Assembly: GCF_013409365.1 (NCBI RefSeq)
Contig: NZ_JACCBA010000001.1
Span: forward strand, 744,001 to 808,000
Source of the DNA: Actinomadura luteofluorescens
Lineage (GTDB): Bacteria; Actinomycetota; Actinomycetes; Streptosporangiales; Streptosporangiaceae
DNA length: 64,000 nt
Direction: 5' to 3'
Under the pieces are notes generated by a model. The model saw nothing but the letters and a program-made list of their open reading frames with translations. It was not told where the DNA came from and searched no databases. Position 1 is the stretch's first letter. Every line of letters starts with the position of its first letter. Below are positions 1-7,522 of the stretch, in pieces. The translations under genes were made by a program, and so were the position numbers.

Positions 1-259
1 CGTAGGTGCGCTGGTACTCCACGTACTGCAGGCCGCGCAGGCCCGAGGTGACGTTCGTACGGAAGATCTTGTCTTTCGGGGCCTTCATGAACTCCGCCGG
101 CTTGGCGGCCACGAAGGTGTCGGCTGAGACCGCCGCGAGCGTGCGGGGGTCCGGCTTGGCCGGGATCGTGCGGGCGGTCGCTCCTGTGGCGGGGACGGAC
201 ATCGCCACGGCGAGGCCGGCCGCCAGCGCGGCCGCCCCGATCGCGGTCTGGTGTCTCAC
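1..259 (-). CDS. Secreted M4 (thermolysin-type) metalloprotease, N-terminal part
   Basis: Partial gene; the C-terminal part runs off the left edge. A GTG start at 259-257 is preceded by an AAGGAG ribosome binding site with 7 nt spacing. The first 30 or so residues form a signal peptide (RHQTAIGAAALAAGLAVAMS, then an alanine-rich cleavage region). Residues from about 60 on (FRTNVTSGLRGLQYVEYQRT) match the FTP/propeptide start of thermolysin-family (M4) neutral proteases, where GL.HV.YQRTYKGLPV is typical. The zinc-binding HExxH motif lies outside the window, so catalysis is inferred from the propeptide alone. Another FTP-domain metallopeptidase such as M36 remains possible. Confidence 0.7.
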   Translation of the reverse strand, partial: MRHQTAIGAAALAAGLAVAMSVPATGATARTIPAKPDPRTLAAVSADTFVAAKPAEFMKAPKDKIFRTNVTSGLRGLQYVEYQRTY

Positions 260-511
260 AGGGTGCTCCTTCCACGGGCCCTGCGGCACAGGGCGTCCGA
301 AGCCTCATGTGGGAGCGCTCCGCGACACCCTTGTCGCCGGGGGGATTGGGGACGTGTCGCTCATACGGGATGAGCTGCCCGAAGTGCACCCTGTCGGACT
401 TGAACGTGTCAATATTTTCAAAGCAGCATGAATTTTCACAAACCAGAAACTGAAAGACTGTAGACGAGACAACTTCCCTGGTGAGCAGCATTCGGCCCGG
501 CCCCACGAGAG

Positions 512-859
512 TTACGGGCGGCACCGGATCCCGGTGAACGGAGATTGGAGCCCGGGTATCCACGTAGCGATGGTCCGGTCGCTGCTCCCGCTGGTCCCTC
601 GGGCGGTCAAGGTGCCCAGCGAGAGTGCGGGTGCCGGCACGCGCCGTCGTGTGCGCCAGCTGCGGGGTGGCTCGTACGGAATTCCATTCAGCACGTTGAC
701 GCCCAAGTCATGGCTGACGCATGCAGACTCCACCATCGTCACATCGCCGATCCGTTGTGCTTGTTCGATGTGCTGAGCCACTGCCTGCACGGGCCCTATG
801 GATTTGAACAAGTACCAAGAATCCTTGGGCAGATAATCCGAGAACTCGGCCTTCGACAT
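512..859 (-). CDS. Hypothetical protein, 115 aa
   Basis: ATG at 859-857 with a purine-rich GGGAG about 10 nt upstream. The N-terminal half (MSKAEFSDYLPKDSWYLFKS, then a stretch with conserved-looking charged and aromatic residues) reads like a real soluble protein. The C-terminal third is arginine/serine-rich and low-complexity and may be a drifted tail. I see no motif that assigns a function and no signal peptide or membrane segment. It is monocistronic, about 170 nt downstream of the membrane-protein gene on the same strand. The overlapping plus-strand frames look like shadows. Confidence 0.45.
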   Translation of the reverse strand: MSKAEFSDYLPKDSWYLFKSIGPVQAVAQHIEQAQRIGDVTMVESACVSHDLGVNVLNGIPYEPPRSWRTRRRVPAPALSLGTLTARGTSGSSDRTIATWIPGLQSPFTGIRCRP

Positions 860-1029
860 CGTCCCGCAACTCCCGGCGCGACCGGGGCCGGATACGGGGT
901 TGTCACGGCGCGACGGCCGGTTGCGATGCTGTTCTCCCAGCCGCCGCACCGGCTGTTCGTGGCGATCGACGCGTTCCTGAGGAAGAGTGCCCAGGCATCC
1001 CGGCCGAGACCGATCTGAGCACCAAAGGT

Positions 1030-1578
1030 TCAGTAGGAGTAGCCCGCGAACCTCCCCGGGAGGCGTCTGCCGTCCATGGCGGCCTTCGGGCAGACGGCGC
1101 GCCAGGACTGCTCCACCCGATCGAGCTCTGCGGAGTTGAGCCCGGCCCAACGGCTGGTGAGCTGCCGGCCCTCCATCCGCAGCCGCAGTGTCGCGGTTCC
1201 CGCTCCCGGGCCGAGTAGCGACGGGTGGTCGGGATCGTAGTCGTGGCCCCGGTGGGTGATGTGCACCGTGCTCACCATGCGGGGGTCGTGGTCGGTGGTC
1301 CGCCCGCTGACGCGGTGAACGCGGATACGGCGCAGGCCGTCGTCGACGACGGTCACCCGGACAAAACGCCGCCGATCCCGCAGCCAGTAGGCCGTGGCCC
1401 AGGCCGCGTAGACCGATGCTCCGCAAAACGCCGCGACGGAGACGAACCACTCGTCGCCCAGCCAGAGCAGGCCGCCGAAGCCGGCGAGGGCGGCGGCCGC
1501 CGCGACATGGCGGAGCCATCGCAGGCCCCAGCCGTTCCGGTCAGCGGCCTCCCAGAGCAGATCATCCTCTAAACGCAC
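1030..1578 (-). CDS. Two-helix membrane protein of unknown function
   Basis: 182 aa from ATG at 1578. Two closely spaced hydrophobic segments at about residues 25-45 and 47-65 (HVAAAAALAGFGGLLWL and FVSVAAFCGASVYAAWATAY) are followed by a basic RDRRRF turn and a soluble domain of about 115 residues. The soluble part has alternating beta-type stretches (VRVTVVDDGLRRIRVHRV, MVSTVHITHRG) and resembles small PH-like membrane-anchored domains of actinobacteria. I do not recognise a named family with certainty. The gene appears to stand alone. Confidence 0.7.
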   Translation of the reverse strand: MRLEDDLLWEAADRNGWGLRWLRHVAAAAALAGFGGLLWLGDEWFVSVAAFCGASVYAAWATAYWLRDRRRFVRVTVVDDGLRRIRVHRVSGRTTDHDPRMVSTVHITHRGHDYDPDHPSLLGPGAGTATLRLRMEGRQLTSRWAGLNSAELDRVEQSWRAVCPKAAMDGRRLPGRFAGYSY

Positions 1579-1611
1579 AAGACCATCATCGCTCCAGACG
1601 CGGGCCTGGTT

Positions 1612-1740
1612 CTAGGAACACTTCCGCTCCTTTCCGCCGTCAATTGTGAGGACCTGTCCGGCGATCCAAGCCACCCCATCCGAGGCCAGGAAGGCCGCCG
1701 CCCCGGGCCACGTCCTCCGGTGCGCCGAGGCGGCTCGGGT
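1612..1740 (-). pseudogene. Frameshifted C-terminal remnant of an SDR (FabG-like) gene
   Basis: Read on the minus strand, one frame gives SRLGAPEDVA. A shift into the next frame gives AAAFLASDGVAWIAGQVLTI followed by DGG and a TAG stop at 1614-1612. Together these match the conserved C-terminus of classical short-chain dehydrogenases (RLG.PEDVA..V.FLASD...ITGQ.L.VDGG). No N-terminal Rossmann part is present, so this is decayed debris. It lies just downstream of an intact but different SDR on the same strand. Confidence 0.7.
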
Positions 1741-1761
1741 CTCGAGGGCTCAGGGTGAGGG

Positions 1762-2613
1762 TCAGTGGGTCGGTTGATCGAGGTTGCCGTGAGCTTCGGC
1801 CGAGAGGTCCAATCCGTCGGCCCAGGTCTTGAGCCGGTCGGCGTAGGCCTGCTGGATCATCGGGTAGAAGCCCTGGCCGAACAGCACCCGCTGGGGCGGG
1901 GCGTCGGAGTCGACGATCTTGAGGAGGGTCCGGGCCGCGGCGGCCGGGTCTCCGGCGGGCTGCTTGCCCGCGACCTGGGCGAGGTGCCGGCGGAGACCGT
2001 CGTAGGCCGGGTCGGGCTCGGCCATGTGACCGTTGGCGAGAGGGTCGGGGTTCTTCCCGGACCTGGTGGCGAACCCGCCGGGCTCGATCACGGTCACCTT
2101 GATCCCGAAGCCGGCGACCTCGCCGGCGAGGGCTTCGTTCAGGCCCTCCACCGCCCACTTCGAGGCGTGGTAGGCGCCGCCGAGCGGCATCGCGATGAGT
2201 CCGGCGGCCGAGGACAACTGAATGATGTGCCCCGAGCCCTGTTCGCGCAGGTAGGGCAACGCGGCCTGGACGACCCACACCGCACCGAACAGGTTGGTCT
2301 CCATCTGGTCGCGCAGGTCCTGCTCGGTCAACTCCTCGACCGCGCCGACCTGGGCGTACCCGGCGTTGTTGACGATGACGTCGAGACGGCCGAAGTGCTC
2401 CACGGCCCGCTTCACCCCCGCGAAGACAGCGGCCCTGTCGGTCACGTCGAGCGCGACCGGCAGCACCGCTTCGCCATAGGCGGCGACCAGTTCATCAAGG
2501 CTTTCGGTGTTCCGGGCGGTCGCAGCGACCCCGTCACCGCGGGACAGTGCGGCCTCGACGAAGTTACGGCCCAGACCACGGGACGAACCGGTGACGAACC
2601 AGACCTTGTTCAT
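1762..2613 (-). CDS. Short-chain dehydrogenase/reductase (SDR)
   Basis: 283 aa, NAD(P)-dependent oxidoreductase of the classical SDR family. The ATG at 2613 starts MNKVWFVTGSSRGLGRNF, placing the glycine-rich TGxxxGxG nucleotide site at residues 7-14. The NNAG motif lies near residue 85, and the catalytic Ser plus YxxxK are present (LSSAAG then YHASK). The length and C-terminal extension resemble the oxidoreductases often annotated as SDR NAD(P)-binding proteins of unknown substrate. A start 45 nt further upstream is open but would add residues ahead of the Rossmann strand. The 230-bp gap upstream is shared with the divergent quiC-type gene. Confidence 0.88.
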   Translation of the reverse strand: MNKVWFVTGSSRGLGRNFVEAALSRGDGVAATARNTESLDELVAAYGEAVLPVALDVTDRAAVFAGVKRAVEHFGRLDVIVNNAGYAQVGAVEELTEQDLRDQMETNLFGAVWVVQAALPYLREQGSGHIIQLSSAAGLIAMPLGGAYHASKWAVEGLNEALAGEVAGFGIKVTVIEPGGFATRSGKNPDPLANGHMAEPDPAYDGLRRHLAQVAGKQPAGDPAAAARTLLKIVDSDAPPQRVLFGQGFYPMIQQAYADRLKTWADGLDLSAEAHGNLDQPTH

Positions 2614-2809
2614 GATGACGTTCCGTTCCTTCGGAAGTGGCTTTCGAGCACCAGACACCGACGACCAGATCCCTGTGACAGCGGTCGGCTGACCTGTGCC
2701 ACGGAGACTTCTACCGAGGTAGAGGCGAACGCCGGAGAACTACCGGCAGCCGTTCCGCGGCACGGAACCTCGAACGGTCCAGTGCCGGGGGCCAGGAGCG
2801 GATGTTAGG

Positions 2810-2833
2810 CTAACGTACTAGTTCGTCCATTAG
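2810..2833. promoter_or_regulatory. Imperfect palindrome upstream of the quiC-type gene, candidate TetR operator
   Basis: The 24-bp stretch begins CTAACGTAC and ends CGTCCATTAG. Its arms pair imperfectly (CTAA.G..C / ...TTAG) around a central CTAG. It ends 12 nt before the ATG at 2846 and sits directly on the ribosome binding site GAGGGGG. CTAAC/GTTAG-type arms are common in operators of TetR regulators. The TetR gene immediately downstream of the structural gene (4724-5407) is the natural candidate to bind here. Confidence 0.4.
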
Positions 2834-2845
2834 AGGGGGCGCGGT

Positions 2846-4687
2846 ATGCGCAGGTCGATCGCGACCGTGTCGCTCAGCGGGTCGCTGGCGGACAAGCTGA
2901 CGGCCGTCGGGGCCGCGGGATTCGACGGGGTCGAGATCTTCGAGAACGATCTTCTCGGCAGCGACATGAGTCCCGAGGACGTGCGCCGCCGGGCGGCGGA
3001 CCTCGGCCTGACCATCGACCTCTACCAGCCGTTCCGCGACTTCGAGGCGGTGCCGCCGGACCTGCTCGCCGCCGGGTTGCGGCGCGCGGAGCACAAGTTC
3101 GCCGTGATGGAGCGGCTCGGTGCCACGCGGCTGCTCGTCTGCTCGAACGTCTCCGCCGCGGCGATCGACGACGACATGCTCGCCGCCGAGCAGCTGGGGC
3201 TGCTCGCGGAGCGCGCCGCGGAGCACGGTATCGAGATCGCCTACGAGGCGCTCGCCTGGGGGCGGCACGTCGACGACTACTTCCACGCCTGGCAGATCGT
3301 TCGCACCGCCGACCACCCCAACCTGGGGATGTGCCTGGACAGCTTCCACATCCTGGCCCGCGACGTCGACCCGTACGCGATCCGCACGATCCCCGGAAAC
3401 AAGATCTTCTTCCTCCAGCTCGCGGACGCGCCGGCCTTGCCGATGGACGTCCTCTACTGGAGCAGGCACTACCGCTGCTTCCCCGGACAGGGGGACCTCG
3501 ACGTGACGGGTCTCGTCGACCACGTCCTGCGGACCGGGTACGACGGCCCGCTGTCCTTGGAGGTCTTCAACGACATCTTCCGGCAGGCCGCGGCGATGCG
3601 CACCGCCCAGGACGCCATGCGCTCCCTCATAGCCCTGGAGGAGGGGGTCGCACAGCGGGCGGGTGGCTCCGCGTCCGCCAGCGGGGCGCTTCCCCCTCCG
3701 GTCGTCCCGACCGGGTTCGCCTTCGCCGAGCTGGCCGCGCCGTCGGCCGGGCCGGTCGGCGAGGTACTGGGCGCGCTGGGATTCGTCCGCGGCGGACGGC
3801 ACACCGGCAAGCCGGTGGAGCTGTGGGAGCAGGGGGCGGCGCGCATCCTGGTCAACAGCGGGAGCGCCGAAGGCCAGGACGGGCCGGCGCTCGGCGCCAT
3901 CGGGCTGGAGACGCCCGACCCGGCCGCGTCGGTCAAGCGCGCCGAGGCGCTCCTGGCGCCCGTCCTGCCCCGGCTGCGCGGTCCTCAGGACGCGCCCCTG
4001 GACGCCGTCGCCGCTCCGGACGGGACCGAGGTGTTCTTCTGCCGTACGGCCCGGCCGGACCATTCGAGCTGGACCGACGACTTCGCGCAGGACCGCAGTC
4101 CCGCCGGTGCGGCGACGGGCGAGATCACACATATAGACCATGTGGCGCTCACCCAGCCCTGGCACCACTTCGACGAGGCGTCGCTGTTCTACCGGAGCGT
4201 GCTCGGGCTCCGGCCGCATGACAGCCTGGAGCTGCCCGACCCCTACGGGCTGATGCGCAGCCGCGCGGTGTCCACCGAGGACGGCGGGGTTCGGGTGGCG
4301 CTCAACGTGGCCTATGTCGGGGCGCACGACGGCAGGGACGACCTGGCGTGGCAGCACGTGGCGCTGGCGAGCGCGGACATCGTGGCGACCGCGCGGCGGA
4401 TGCGTGCGGCAGGGGCCGCGACGCTCGTCGTTCCGGACAACTATTACGACGACCTCGAAGCCCGGTACGACCTGGGCGCGGAGCGGCACCTCCTGCTCCG
4501 GGAACTCGGGCTGCTCTACGACCGGGACGACCGCGGGGAGTTCCTGCACTTCTACACCGCGACCATCGGCCGGGTGTTCTTCGAGATCGTCCAGCGGACG
4601 GGCGGCTACCGGGGGTACGGCGCGGCCAACGCGCCGGTCCGGCTGGCCGCCCAGCACGCCCGGCGAACCCGCCGCGCCCCACACTAG
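2846..4687 (+). CDS. quiC: 3-dehydroshikimate dehydratase fused to an HPPD-like domain
   Basis: 613 aa. Dehydrates 3-dehydroshikimate to protocatechuate, linking quinate/shikimate degradation to the beta-ketoadipate pathway. Residues 1-260 form a sugar-phosphate isomerase-type TIM barrel. Its metal ligands fall at Glu134 (IAYEALAW), Asp165 (MCLDSFH), Gln191 (FLQLADA) and Glu239 (SLEVFND), the same positions known for the Pseudomonas QuiC1 type. Residues from about 290 hold two vicinal-oxygen-chelate modules like 4-hydroxyphenylpyruvate dioxygenase, the second starting HIDHVALTQPW. This two-domain fusion is the known QuiC architecture. A strong GAGGGGG precedes the ATG by 7 nt. The TetR gene follows after 36 nt and probably controls it. 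Confidence 0.9.
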   Translation: MRRSIATVSLSGSLADKLTAVGAAGFDGVEIFENDLLGSDMSPEDVRRRAADLGLTIDLYQPFRDFEAVPPDLLAAGLRRAEHKFAVMERLGATRLLVCSNVSAAAIDDDMLAAEQLGLLAERAAEHGIEIAYEALAWGRHVDDYFHAWQIVRTADHPNLGMCLDSFHILARDVDPYAIRTIPGNKIFFLQLADAPALPMDVLYWSRHYRCFPGQGDLDVTGLVDHVLRTGYDGPLSLEVFNDIFRQAAAMRTAQDAMRSLIALEEGVAQRAGGSASASGALPPPVVPTGFAFAELAAPSAGPVGEVLGALGFVRGGRHTGKPVELWEQGAARILVNSGSAEGQDGPALGAIGLETPDPAASVKRAEALLAPVLPRLRGPQDAPLDAVAAPDGTEVFFCRTARPDHSSWTDDFAQDRSPAGAATGEITHIDHVALTQPWHHFDEASLFYRSVLGLRPHDSLELPDPYGLMRSRAVSTEDGGVRVALNVAYVGAHDGRDDLAWQHVALASADIVATARRMRAAGAATLVVPDNYYDDLEARYDLGAERHLLLRELGLLYDRDDRGEFLHFYTATIGRVFFEIVQRTGGYRGYGAANAPVRLAAQHARRTRRAPH

Positions 4688-4723
4688 GATCTGGTCCGTC
4701 AGCCATCACCATTGCGGAGTCAC

Positions 4724-5407
4724 ATGTCGACGCGGTCCGTCACACCCGCCTCGGGAGAGCGTCAGCGCGACGCCGACCGCACCCGGGCGGAGATCCTGGA
4801 CGTCGCTCAGCGGGAATTCGCGCGGCACGGTTACGCCGGTGCCCGGGTGGACGACATGGCGGCGCTCATGCGCACCACCAAGCGGATGATCTACTACTAC
4901 TTCGGGGGCAAGGAGAAGCTGTACCTCGCCGTGCTGGAGAAGGCGTACGCCGAGGTCAGGAAGCTGGAGTCCGCCATCGACGTGCGGCATCTGGCACCGG
5001 TGGAGGCGATCCGCACGCTGGCCGAACTCACCTTCGACCACCACGAGGCGCATCCCGACTTCATCAAGCTCGTCAGCATCGAGAACATCCACCAGGCCGA
5101 GCATCTGCGCGAGTCGCGGATCCTCGCCGATCTCAGCGGCCCGGTCGCCGACCTGATCTCGCAGATCCTCGCCGCCGGCCGCGCGAGCGGCGACTTCGTC
5201 GCCGACGCCGACGCCGTCGACGTGCACATGATGATCAGCTCGTTCTGCTTCTTCCGGATCGCCAACCAGCACACGTTCGGGGTGCTGTTCGGCCGCGACA
5301 TGACGGCGCCGGAGCACCGGGACCGGCACCGCGAGATGATCGGCGACATGGTCGTCGCCTATCTGACCGGCGCCGGACGCGGAGGACCCCGGGAGGGCCT
5401 GGGGTAG
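4724..5407 (+). CDS. TetR/AcrR family transcriptional regulator
   Basis: 227 aa. The ATG at 4724 has GGAG a few bases upstream; a TTG at 4712 is open but less likely. The N-terminal helix-turn-helix covers about residues 18-65 (RAEILDVAQREFARHGYAGA, then MRTTKRMIYYYFGGKEKLY). The C-terminal ligand domain resembles TetR_C family regulators found beside QuiC genes. Cotranscription 36 nt behind the dehydratase gene suggests it senses a quinate/shikimate intermediate and represses the pair through the palindrome at 2810-2833. That target is inferred from position. Confidence 0.88.
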   Translation: MSTRSVTPASGERQRDADRTRAEILDVAQREFARHGYAGARVDDMAALMRTTKRMIYYYFGGKEKLYLAVLEKAYAEVRKLESAIDVRHLAPVEAIRTLAELTFDHHEAHPDFIKLVSIENIHQAEHLRESRILADLSGPVADLISQILAAGRASGDFVADADAVDVHMMISSFCFFRIANQHTFGVLFGRDMTAPEHRDRHREMIGDMVVAYLTGAGRGGPREGLG

Positions 5408-5426
5408 GCGGACGCGCGTCCGGCGG

Positions 5427-7373
5427 TCAGCCGATCTCGGCAGGGAAGGCGCCGGCGACCGACACCGCGTCGCGAAGAACCGCCCCCAGGGAGTTCGGCA
5501 CGCCTGCCGCCTCACCGACCAGGCGGAAGGGTGTCCCGGTGTTCGCCGGGAGCCACCTCGGCCGTTCCGGGCCGGGAGCCGGCTCCTGCGAGACCAGAAC
5601 CGGGCCGGGAGCGGCGATCTCCTCCCGGCCGGCAGGGCCTCGCACGACCAGGTGATCGGTTCCGACGCGCACGACGCGGCGTCCCAGCAGGATGCGCACC
5701 GCCGGGTTCTCCGCCAGGCGGGCGACGGGCAGCATCCTCGCCCGGGGGCCGACCTCGGGCGCCAGTGTCTCCCGCGCGGCGATGATCTGGACGCGGCCGC
5801 CATGGACGGCGATGTGGTCGGCGACGGCCATCGCGGCCTGGTCGGCGCCCCAGATCGTGCACTGCTCCGGCGGTTCGCCGCCCTCCCTGAGCCACTCCGC
5901 GATCTCGGCGACGTGCGGGGGCCCGGCGCCCTCGACCTCGGGGAGGCGGGGCGCGCGTCCGGTGGCGAGGACGACCGCGTCCGGCCGCAGCGAGGCGAGG
6001 ACCGCCGCGTCCGCCGCGACGCCGGTGCGGACCTCCACGCCCAGCCGGTCGAGTTCGCCGGCGTACCAGTCGAGGACGCGGTGGTGGCCGGGATTGCAGT
6101 GGAGGGCCGCGGCCAACCGGAACCTGCCGCCCAGACTGTCCTCCCGTTCGAGAAGACGGACCTTCAGCCCGCGTCCGGCCGCCAGGCGGGCGGTCTCCAG
6201 GCCCGCCGGTCCCCCACCGACGACGACCACGCCGCCGCCGGACGGCCCGTGCCGCGAGGACGGCCGGGCAGTCCCGCTCCGCCGCGGCTCCGGCGCGCCG
6301 ACGTCGGGGTTGACCGAGCACGGCACGGGCGCGCCGCCGTGCAGGCTGTCGATGCACACGTTGCAGGCGATGCACGGCCGGAACGGCTCGCCTGCGAGGA
6401 CACGGCGCGGCCATCGGGGGTCGGCGTGCAGGGCCCGGGCCACGCTCACGAAGTCGGCGCGGCCGCGGGCGACGACCTCCTCGGCGACCTGCGGATCGCT
6501 GATCCGTCCCGCCACGCCGACCGGCAGGCCGAGCGTCCGATAGGGCTCCGCGTGCTCGGCCAGGATCCCGGGGGGCCACTCCCCCGGCTGCACCATCCAC
6601 TGCGCCGCCTCGTAGTTGCCGGCGGACACGTCGATGAAGTCGATCAGCTCGAGGCGGGCCGCCCGGACCAGTTCCAGGGTCCGGGCGGCGTCGAGCCCGC
6701 CCGGCACGCCCTCGAAGGCGGAGATCCGGATGCCGACGCACAGCTCCGGCGCGGCGTTCCGAACGGCCGCGAGGACCAGGTCGAGGAACCGCATGGGGTC
6801 GGCGAACTCGTCCGTCCGGAGGTTGGTCAGCGGCGAGAGGAACTGGTGCACCAGGTATCCGTGGGCGGCGTGCACCGACAGGACGTCCACGCCGGCCTCC
6901 CGGCAGCGTCGCGCGGCCTTTCCGTAGCACTCGACGAGGTCGTGGACCTCCTCTCCGCCGAGTACGGCGGGCATGTCCCCGCCGGCGGGCGGGCAGGGCA
7001 CCGCGGACGGTGCGACCGGCGGCAGTCCGCTGACCCGGCTCCGCACCGTGCGACCGCCGTGGTTGAGTTCCACGCCCGCTTTCGCGCCGTGCTCGTGGAC
7101 GGCCGCGGCCATGGCGGCGAGTCCCGGGATGTGGCGGTCCTCGGCGACGCCCGCTTGACGTGCGCGCCCCCTGCCGTCGGCGCGGACGTAGGAGGCCTCG
7201 CTGAACACCAGCGCCGCTCCGCCTTCCGCGCGTGCCGCCAGGTAGTCGATGTAGGCGCGCGTCATCTCACCGTCGGGAGTGCAGTAGTTGCGTTCCATCG
7301 GGGCGCTGACGACGCGGTTGCGCAGGACGACCGGACCGAGCGTCAGCGGCCTGGCCAGCGCCGGGTATCTCAT
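5427..7373 (-). CDS. Old Yellow Enzyme/FAD oxidoreductase (2,4-dienoyl-CoA reductase-like) at the end of the PQQ operon
   Basis: 648 aa. The N-terminal half is an FMN-binding TIM barrel of the NADH:flavin oxidoreductase family (MRYPALARPLTLGPVVLRNR; catalytic-region HAAHGYLVHQFLSP). A cysteine cluster CIACNVC plus a fourth Cys 12 residues on should bind a 4Fe-4S cluster; its spacing is CxxCxxC rather than the usual CxxCxxxC. The C-terminal half has an FAD/NAD Rossmann site (VVVVGGGPAGLETARLA). The gene starts inside the stop of the 50-codon ORF (ATGA overlap), so it is translationally coupled to pqqE. Such flavoproteins are not standard PQQ genes. It may reduce or oxidise the pathway substrate, or serve PQQ maturation. 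Confidence 0.85.
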   Translation of the reverse strand: MRYPALARPLTLGPVVLRNRVVSAPMERNYCTPDGEMTRAYIDYLAARAEGGAALVFSEASYVRADGRGRARQAGVAEDRHIPGLAAMAAAVHEHGAKAGVELNHGGRTVRSRVSGLPPVAPSAVPCPPAGGDMPAVLGGEEVHDLVECYGKAARRCREAGVDVLSVHAAHGYLVHQFLSPLTNLRTDEFADPMRFLDLVLAAVRNAAPELCVGIRISAFEGVPGGLDAARTLELVRAARLELIDFIDVSAGNYEAAQWMVQPGEWPPGILAEHAEPYRTLGLPVGVAGRISDPQVAEEVVARGRADFVSVARALHADPRWPRRVLAGEPFRPCIACNVCIDSLHGGAPVPCSVNPDVGAPEPRRSGTARPSSRHGPSGGGVVVVGGGPAGLETARLAAGRGLKVRLLEREDSLGGRFRLAAALHCNPGHHRVLDWYAGELDRLGVEVRTGVAADAAVLASLRPDAVVLATGRAPRLPEVEGAGPPHVAEIAEWLREGGEPPEQCTIWGADQAAMAVADHIAVHGGRVQIIAARETLAPEVGPRARMLPVARLAENPAVRILLGRRVVRVGTDHLVVRGPAGREEIAAPGPVLVSQEPAPGPERPRWLPANTGTPFRLVGEAAGVPNSLGAVLRDAVSVAGAFPAEIG

Positions 7374-7522
7374 GTCGCCGGCCCGGTCTCGCCGGCGGCG
7401 TTCCCGCACGGGAACTCCAGTGCCACGCGGTACCCGCGCCAGCCGAGCCCGGCGATGCAGACCGTGGCGAGGTCGCGGAAGAGGTCGACCGCGTCCCGGC
7501 CTTCGAAGCGGTGGAGCCGCAT
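7370..7522 (-). CDS. 50-aa small ORF wedged between pqqE and the flavoprotein gene
   Basis: Starts MRLHRFEGRDAVDLFRDLAT and ends GNAAGETGPAT. The ATG overlaps the pqqE stop (ATGA at 7522), and its own TGA overlaps the ATG of the next gene (7373-7371), so it is coupled on both sides. The double overlap argues for a real gene. It has no signal peptide. A short amphipathic or hydrophobic middle (TVCIAGLGWRGYRVALEFP) is visible. I recognise no family. A role as a PQQ-pathway accessory peptide or a subunit of the flavoenzyme is possible, but nothing in the sequence decides this. Confidence 0.6.
   Translation of the reverse strand: MRLHRFEGRDAVDLFRDLATVCIAGLGWRGYRVALEFPCGNAAGETGPAT

Noticed and set aside
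545..1018. 157-codon plus-strand frame near the left edge
   Set aside because: Low-complexity N-terminus, no ribosome binding site and overlaps a better minus-strand ORF.
2810..4684. 624-codon minus-strand frame opposite the quiC-like gene
   Set aside because: Shadow of a conserved gene whose metal ligands are all recognisable on the plus strand.
5409..5422. Palindrome CGGACGCGCGTCCG between the TetR gene and the flavoprotein gene as a terminator
   Set aside because: It has essentially no loop and no U-tract; it may be a binding site or chance, so I did not annotate it.
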